From positions 1 through 18,629 of the forward strand of contig RGES01000010.1 of the NCBI GenBank assembly GCA_009917805.1: 18,629 nucleotides of DNA. Reading direction: 5' to 3'. Below are positions 15,350 through 18,629 of this stretch, in pieces (the first letter of the stretch is position 1; each line of letters opens with the position of its first letter). The DNA comes from Verrucomicrobiota bacterium. Lineage in GTDB: Bacteria > Verrucomicrobiota > Verrucomicrobiia > Opitutales > UBA953. Made by a program: the position numbers and the translations under genes. The notes under the pieces are model-generated. The model was given only the letters and a program-made list of their open reading frames with translations, searched no databases and was not told the origin of the DNA.

Positions 15350-15352
15350 TCA
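15330..15352 (-). terminator. weak candidate terminator overlapping the lutC stop
   Basis: On the minus strand, TGAACGGCTGAAGTTCG can form a 5-bp stem (one G-U pair) with a seven-base loop, followed at once by six T residues (15335-15330). The stem includes the lutC stop codon. It is short, but the T-run is uninterrupted and this is the end of the operon. Confidence 0.35.
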
Positions 15353-16030
15353 GCCTACCAGGATGAGGTAGAGTTCCTTGGGGCCGTGGGCGCCCAGCAC
15401 CAGGATGCGCTCGATGTCACCGGTACGGCTCGGGCCGGTGATGAAGGAGAGCATGCTGGGCATCCGGTCGCCATGGCGAGCCTTGGCCAGGGCGAGGGCC
15501 GAGCCCAGGTCGGGGACGACCTGGGAGGCCTCCGCGACGACCACATGGACGTGGGGCAGGATGGACAAGGCGCGGCCGCCGGAGGTCGCGCTGGAGACGA
15601 GGATCGCGCCGAGCTGGGCGACGATCGATTCACAGGTGGTGATGCCGGCGTCGCAGCCTTCGAGGCGCTGCTTGTCGAAGGAGGCGTCCGCCTCCCAGGT
15701 CTCGCAGGCGAGGCCTGCGGCGACGGGGCGCAGCAGCTCATGGCCATGGTAGGCGACCTTCTTCCAGTTCTTGGCGGCGGAGAGTTCGGCGACGGCCTTG
15801 ACGGCTGCCGCATGGTCAGGGACGCGGATCAGCACGGCCTTCAGCTTTGCCAGCTGTTCGGACAGGATCGTCAGGCTGGCGTCGGCGGTTTCGCCGCCAT
15901 CAGGGAGCCACGGCTTCGCCACGGCGGAGGTCTTGCCGGGATTGGCGTCGGCCTTGAGGTGCGGCTTGGGGGCCTTGACCTTGAGCGCCTCGCGGATGCG
16001 GGCGAAGATATCGGAGCGAGCGTCAGACAT
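15350..16030 (-). CDS. lutC: lactate utilization protein C (LutC, LUD domain)
   Basis: This 226-residue cytoplasmic protein has the LUD (DUF162) fold and is the third subunit of the LutABC L-lactate oxidation system. I choose the ATG at 16030 (MSDARSDIFARIREAL), which overlaps the lutB stop by eight bases and has GGAAG seven bases upstream, over another in-frame start at 16048 that adds six residues. Family features are the N-terminal SDIFARIREAL helix, a variable Ala/Lys-rich linker, CDAGITTCESIVAQLGAI, the Ser-rich SSATSGGRALSILPHVHVVV block, VVPDL and the C-terminal FITGPSRTGDIERILVLGAHGPKEL. The SRTxDIExxLVLGxHGP motif is typical. It is the last gene of the operon, followed by a weak terminator-like structure. 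Confidence 0.94.
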   Translation of the reverse strand: MSDARSDIFARIREALKVKAPKPHLKADANPGKTSAVAKPWLPDGGETADASLTILSEQLAKLKAVLIRVPDHAAAVKAVAELSAAKNWKKVAYHGHELLRPVAAGLACETWEADASFDKQRLEGCDAGITTCESIVAQLGAILVSSATSGGRALSILPHVHVVVAEASQVVPDLGSALALAKARHGDRMPSMLSFITGPSRTGDIERILVLGAHGPKELYLILVG

Positions 16031-17411
16031 TCTGTTGCTTCCACTCATCGCGGAAGGATCGGGCGGGGGCCTTGGGCAGGTCGCGGGTCTTCATCCAGGC
16101 GCCCATGTAAGGCAGCGGGAGTTTCTGCAGGAGCGGCAACGTGGCGCGGAAGATGCGTCCGCCGGTCGCGAAGAGCCACGGACGCTTGATCACGAAGTTG
16201 AAGCCGTGATGGAAGAGCTGGTCGAAGAGCGTCGGCGACTCCTTCGCGGCGTTACGGCGGTTGTGCAGCAGGTGATGGTGCAGGTCGATGCGGACCGGGC
16301 ACGCGTCGGTGCAGGCGCCGCAGAGCGACGAGGCGCCGGAGAGGTGGTTCCATTGCTTCAGTCCGCGCAGGTGCGGGGTGATCACCGAGCCGATCGGACC
16401 TTGGTAGGTCGTGCCGTAGGCGAGTCCGCCGATGTTCTTGAAGATCGGGCAGACGTTGAGGCAGGCGCCGCAACGGATGCAATGGAGGGCGTCGCGCTGT
16501 TCCGGGTCGGCCAGCAGGCGGGTGCGGGCGTTGTCGAGCAGGACGAGGTGGAACTCTTCCGGGCCGTCGCATTCGCCCTTCTTCCGGGGGCCGGAGTAAA
16601 GGGTGTTGTAGCAGGTCATCGGCTGGCCGGCGCCGGCGGTCGCCAGCATCGGCAGCAACACGGAAAGGTCGTCGAGGTGGTTGACCACCTTCTCGATGCC
16701 CGAGAGCGCGATATGGATGCGGGGCAGGGCGGCCGTCAGGCGGGCGTTGCCTTCGTTCTCGGTGATCGAGATCTGGCCGGTCTCGGCGACGAGGAAGTTC
16801 GCGCCGGTGATGCCGATGTCGGCGTCGACGTAAAGCTGTCGCAGGTGGCGTCGCGCGATCATCGTCAGCTCTTCGGGGCTGTCGGTCGGCGCGGTGCCGA
16901 GGTGCTTGGCGAAGAGCTCGCTGATGGCCTCGCGCTTCACGTGCATGCACGGGAAGACGAAATGGTAGGGGGCTTCGCCGCGCAGCTGCTGGATGAACTC
17001 GCCGAGATCGCTCTCGACCACGCCATAGCCGGCCTTCTCGAGGGCGTCGTTGAGGTGGATCTCCTCGGAAGTCATGCACTTCGACTTCACGATGGCCTTC
17101 GCGTTGGCGTCTTCGGCGATCTTGAGGATGATGGCGCGGGCTTCGGCGCCGTCGCGGGCCCAATGCACCACGCCGCCGTTGCGTTCGAAATTGGCGACGA
17201 ACTTCTCGAGGACGTTGGCGAGGTCGTTGACCGCGCTCCACTTGGCGAGCGAGGCGGCGTCGCGGGCGCGCTCCCAGTCGCGGTAACGGGCCTTCTGGAG
17301 GTCGCGGTTGACGTAGTAGCCGCCGAGCGCCTTGCGGATGAAGGCGCGCTGGTCGCCGTCGGCGGCGTTGACGGTCGCGTCCTTGAGGAAGATGGCCTTG
17401 GAGTCGGACAT
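16023..17411 (-). CDS. lutB: lactate utilization iron-sulfur protein LutB
   Basis: This 462-residue iron-sulfur protein is the central subunit of LutABC, which oxidises L-lactate to pyruvate. An N-terminal LUD-type domain (about residues 60-300) has KSKCMTSEEIHLNDALE, GITGANFLVAETGQI and NEGNARLTAALPRIHI. A ferredoxin-like domain carries CIRCGACLNVCP (311-322) and CGACTDACP (364-372), expected to bind two [4Fe-4S] clusters. The C-terminus (PWLFATGGRIFRATLP onward) is the family's usual tail. Length agrees with LutB/YkgF proteins. The ATG at 17411 is two bases after the lutA stop (TGA-CC-ATG), without a Shine-Dalgarno, and the stop overlaps lutC. Overlap and spacing indicate a single transcript and probable translational coupling. 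Confidence 0.95.
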   Translation of the reverse strand: MSDSKAIFLKDATVNAADGDQRAFIRKALGGYYVNRDLQKARYRDWERARDAASLAKWSAVNDLANVLEKFVANFERNGGVVHWARDGAEARAIILKIAEDANAKAIVKSKCMTSEEIHLNDALEKAGYGVVESDLGEFIQQLRGEAPYHFVFPCMHVKREAISELFAKHLGTAPTDSPEELTMIARRHLRQLYVDADIGITGANFLVAETGQISITENEGNARLTAALPRIHIALSGIEKVVNHLDDLSVLLPMLATAGAGQPMTCYNTLYSGPRKKGECDGPEEFHLVLLDNARTRLLADPEQRDALHCIRCGACLNVCPIFKNIGGLAYGTTYQGPIGSVITPHLRGLKQWNHLSGASSLCGACTDACPVRIDLHHHLLHNRRNAAKESPTLFDQLFHHGFNFVIKRPWLFATGGRIFRATLPLLQKLPLPYMGAWMKTRDLPKAPARSFRDEWKQQNV

Positions 17412-17413
17412 GG

Positions 17414-18133
17414 TCAGGCGTCGTTGGCCAGGACTTCGGCGATGTGCAGCGGCAGGATCGGCTTGCCCTCGCGGGACAGCCAGCCGCCGATCTGCAGGAG
17501 ACAGGACGGATCCGAGGAGACCACGAAATCGGCGCCGGTCCGGGCGAGCGCGCCGCCTTTGACCTGGACCATCGCGGTGGAGATCATCGGGAACTTGGCG
17601 GAGAAGAGCCCGCCGAAGCCGCAGCAGGATTCGCCTTCTTCGGATTCGATCAGCTCGAGGCCTTTGACGGCCCGGAGCAGCTGACGAGGTTCTTCCTTGA
17701 GGCGGAGCTCGCGCAAGGCATGGCAGCCGTCATGATAGGTGACCTTCTTGGCGAACTTCGCGCCGACGTCGGTGACGCCGAGCTTCTTCACCAGGAACTC
17801 GGAGAACTCGAAGGTGCGGGCGGCGAGGTCGTCGGCTTCGGCCGCATGCGGCGTGCCCTTGAGCAGTTCAGGGTAGAACTGGCGCATCATCGCGACGCAG
17901 GAGCCCGAAGGGCCCACGACGACTTCGGCGCCGCGGAAGACCGCGAGCGCACGGATGGCCGCCTCGCGGGCGACGTCCCACTGGCCGGAATTGAAGGAGG
18001 GCTGGCCGCAGCAGGTCTGCGCGGAGCGGAACTCCACCTCGTGGCCGAGGCGCTTCAACACCTTGGCCGTCGCCAGGCCGACCTTGGGGGTCAGCTGGTC
18101 GACGAAGCAAGGGACGAAGAGGGAGACGCGCAC
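17414..18133 (-). CDS. lutA: lactate utilization protein LutA (CCG-domain oxidoreductase subunit)
   Basis: This 239-residue protein has two cysteine-rich CCG domains, as in LutA/YkgE and the C-terminus of GlcF. Domain 1 has Cys9 (LFVPCFVD), TCCGQPSFNSG (Cys41-Cys42) and PSGSCVAMMR (Cys79). Domain 2 has YHDGCHALRELRL (Cys137), SCCGFGGLFSAKFP (Cys170-Cys171) and SSDPSCLLQIGGWL. These cysteines bind noncubane or standard Fe-S clusters in relatives. With LutB and LutC it oxidises L-lactate. The start is GTG at 18133, four bases after the upstream aldolase/dehydrogenase stop, which ties the complex to that gene in one operon. GlcF or heterodisulfide reductase-like roles are unlikely because lutB and lutC follow directly. 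Confidence 0.95.
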   Translation of the reverse strand: MRVSLFVPCFVDQLTPKVGLATAKVLKRLGHEVEFRSAQTCCGQPSFNSGQWDVAREAAIRALAVFRGAEVVVGPSGSCVAMMRQFYPELLKGTPHAAEADDLAARTFEFSEFLVKKLGVTDVGAKFAKKVTYHDGCHALRELRLKEEPRQLLRAVKGLELIESEEGESCCGFGGLFSAKFPMISTAMVQVKGGALARTGADFVVSSDPSCLLQIGGWLSREGKPILPLHIAEVLANDA

Positions 18134-18137
18134 GGGA

Positions 18138-18629
18138 TCAGCGCAGGAACGCTTCGTGGAGGCCGCCGTCGACGGTGATGACCTGTCCGGTCGTCTTGCT
18201 GAGGCGATTGGTCACGAGAAGGAAGTAGGCTTCGGCCTGGTCGGCGGGGGTGATGGGGTTCTTGGTCAGGGTGCGATCGGCGTAGAAGCGGGAGAGCTTC
18301 GTGGTCAGCGAATCGGTCGCCTCATCATCGGTGTAGGGAATGTTATACTTCGCAAGCGAAGCGATCACTCGGTCGCGGGGGAACATGGCCGAACCCTGCA
18401 CGACGGTGGCCGGGGCCACGCCGTTGACGCGGATGAGGGGCGAAAGCTCCATGGCCATCTCGCGGACGAGGTGGTTCGCGGCGGCCTTCGAGGTGTCGTA
18501 GGCGACGGAACCCTTCTTGGCCACGGCGGCGTTGGCGCTGGTGGTCAGGACGAGGTTGCCGCGGAGACCCTGTTCCTTCCAGGTCTTGAAGGCTTCGTCG
18601 GCGACGAGGTAGCTGCCGGTGACGTTGAG
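18138..18629 (-). CDS. short-chain dehydrogenase domain, probable C-terminus of bifunctional rhamnulose-1-phosphate aldolase/lactaldehyde dehydrogenase; 5' part outside window
   Basis: The frame is open to the window edge, giving the last 163 codons. It is the second half of an SDR fold: LNVTGSYLVADEAF, a strand with the catalytic Ser (NLVLTTSANAAV), the YDTSK motif (Tyr44 and Lys48 of the fragment), IRVNGVAPATVVQGSAMF and the C-terminal KTTGQVITVDGGLHEAFLR. The long insert after the substrate loop (PRDRVIASLAKYNIPYTDDE, then TLTKNPITPADQAEAYFL) and the end GGLHEAFLR are as I recall from bifunctional RhaD/RhaE-type proteins, whose N-terminal class II aldolase domain would lie beyond the edge. 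Those enzymes make DHAP and L-lactate (via L-lactaldehyde). The lut genes four bases downstream fit that product. A stand-alone SDR cannot be excluded. Confidence 0.82.
   Translation of the reverse strand, partial: LNVTGSYLVADEAFKTWKEQGLRGNLVLTTSANAAVAKKGSVAYDTSKAAANHLVREMAMELSPLIRVNGVAPATVVQGSAMFPRDRVIASLAKYNIPYTDDEATDSLTTKLSRFYADRTLTKNPITPADQAEAYFLLVTNRLSKTTGQVITVDGGLHEAFLR

Noticed and set aside
16031..16048. Upstream start for LutC adding six residues
   Set aside because: The start at 16030 gives the usual N-terminus and has a better-spaced GGAAG; the upstream one lengthens the lutB overlap to 26 bases.
1..18629. Mobile elements, CRISPR arrays, tRNA genes, toxin-antitoxin or phage-defence modules
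   Set aside because: I saw no transposase, terminal inverted repeats, regularly spaced repeats, tRNA-like arms or defence-type domains. All substantial frames are accounted for by housekeeping or catabolic genes.

Overview
The window is GC-rich and almost fully coding. It most likely comes from the Verrucomicrobiota (PVC superphylum), probably an Opitutales-type aerobic heterotroph. The best taxonomic clue is the signal-peptide + beta-propeller 'membrane-bound dehydrogenase' + HEAT-repeat + CxxCH cytochrome architecture at 12074-15267, which is expanded in that group. The probable rhamnulose-phosphate aldolase/dehydrogenase next to lutABC fits a polysaccharide degrader. The lineage call is inference. 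I saw no rRNA, tRNA, CRISPR array, insertion sequence, prophage or integron.

Layout. (1) 1-1904, minus strand: nadB (L-aspartate oxidase) followed, through an ATGA overlap, by the N-terminal 99 codons of a ketopantoate reductase-like gene that leaves the window. (2) 1984-3300, plus strand: a CNNM/CBS/CorC_HlyC transporter-like membrane protein, the only plus-strand gene; its stop shares the palindrome TTAA with the stop of hisF. (3) 3297-7311, minus: metG, a menF/entC-type isochorismate synthase, dtd and hisF. The dtd-hisF boundary is damaged: the end of dtd is joined out of frame to hisF at codon ~29, so HisF lacks the first strand of its barrel and its N-terminal catalytic Asp. (4) 7388-9172, minus: a 594-residue cytoplasmic protein of unknown function, mostly helical then beta-rich. 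(5) 9282-12028, minus: an exported S9 (DPP4-type) serine peptidase and a small two-helix membrane protein. (6) 12074-15267, minus: the PVC propeller/HEAT/cytochrome protein, split into two overlapping frames near a repeated 9-mer. (7) 15350-18629, minus: the C-terminal part of a probable RhaD/RhaE-type bifunctional aldolase/dehydrogenase, then lutA, lutB and lutC in a tight operon.

How they work together. The clearest pathway is region 7. L-rhamnulose-1-phosphate would be cleaved to DHAP and L-lactaldehyde, the SDR domain would oxidise lactaldehyde to L-lactate, and LutABC would oxidise L-lactate to pyruvate. The other genes are mostly housekeeping (NAD, CoA, histidine, isochorismate-derived compounds, translation) in short minus-strand units. 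I do not see a new multi-gene system. The observations most worth checking are the two broken genes, the 594-residue orphan, and the KASKS variant in MetRS.
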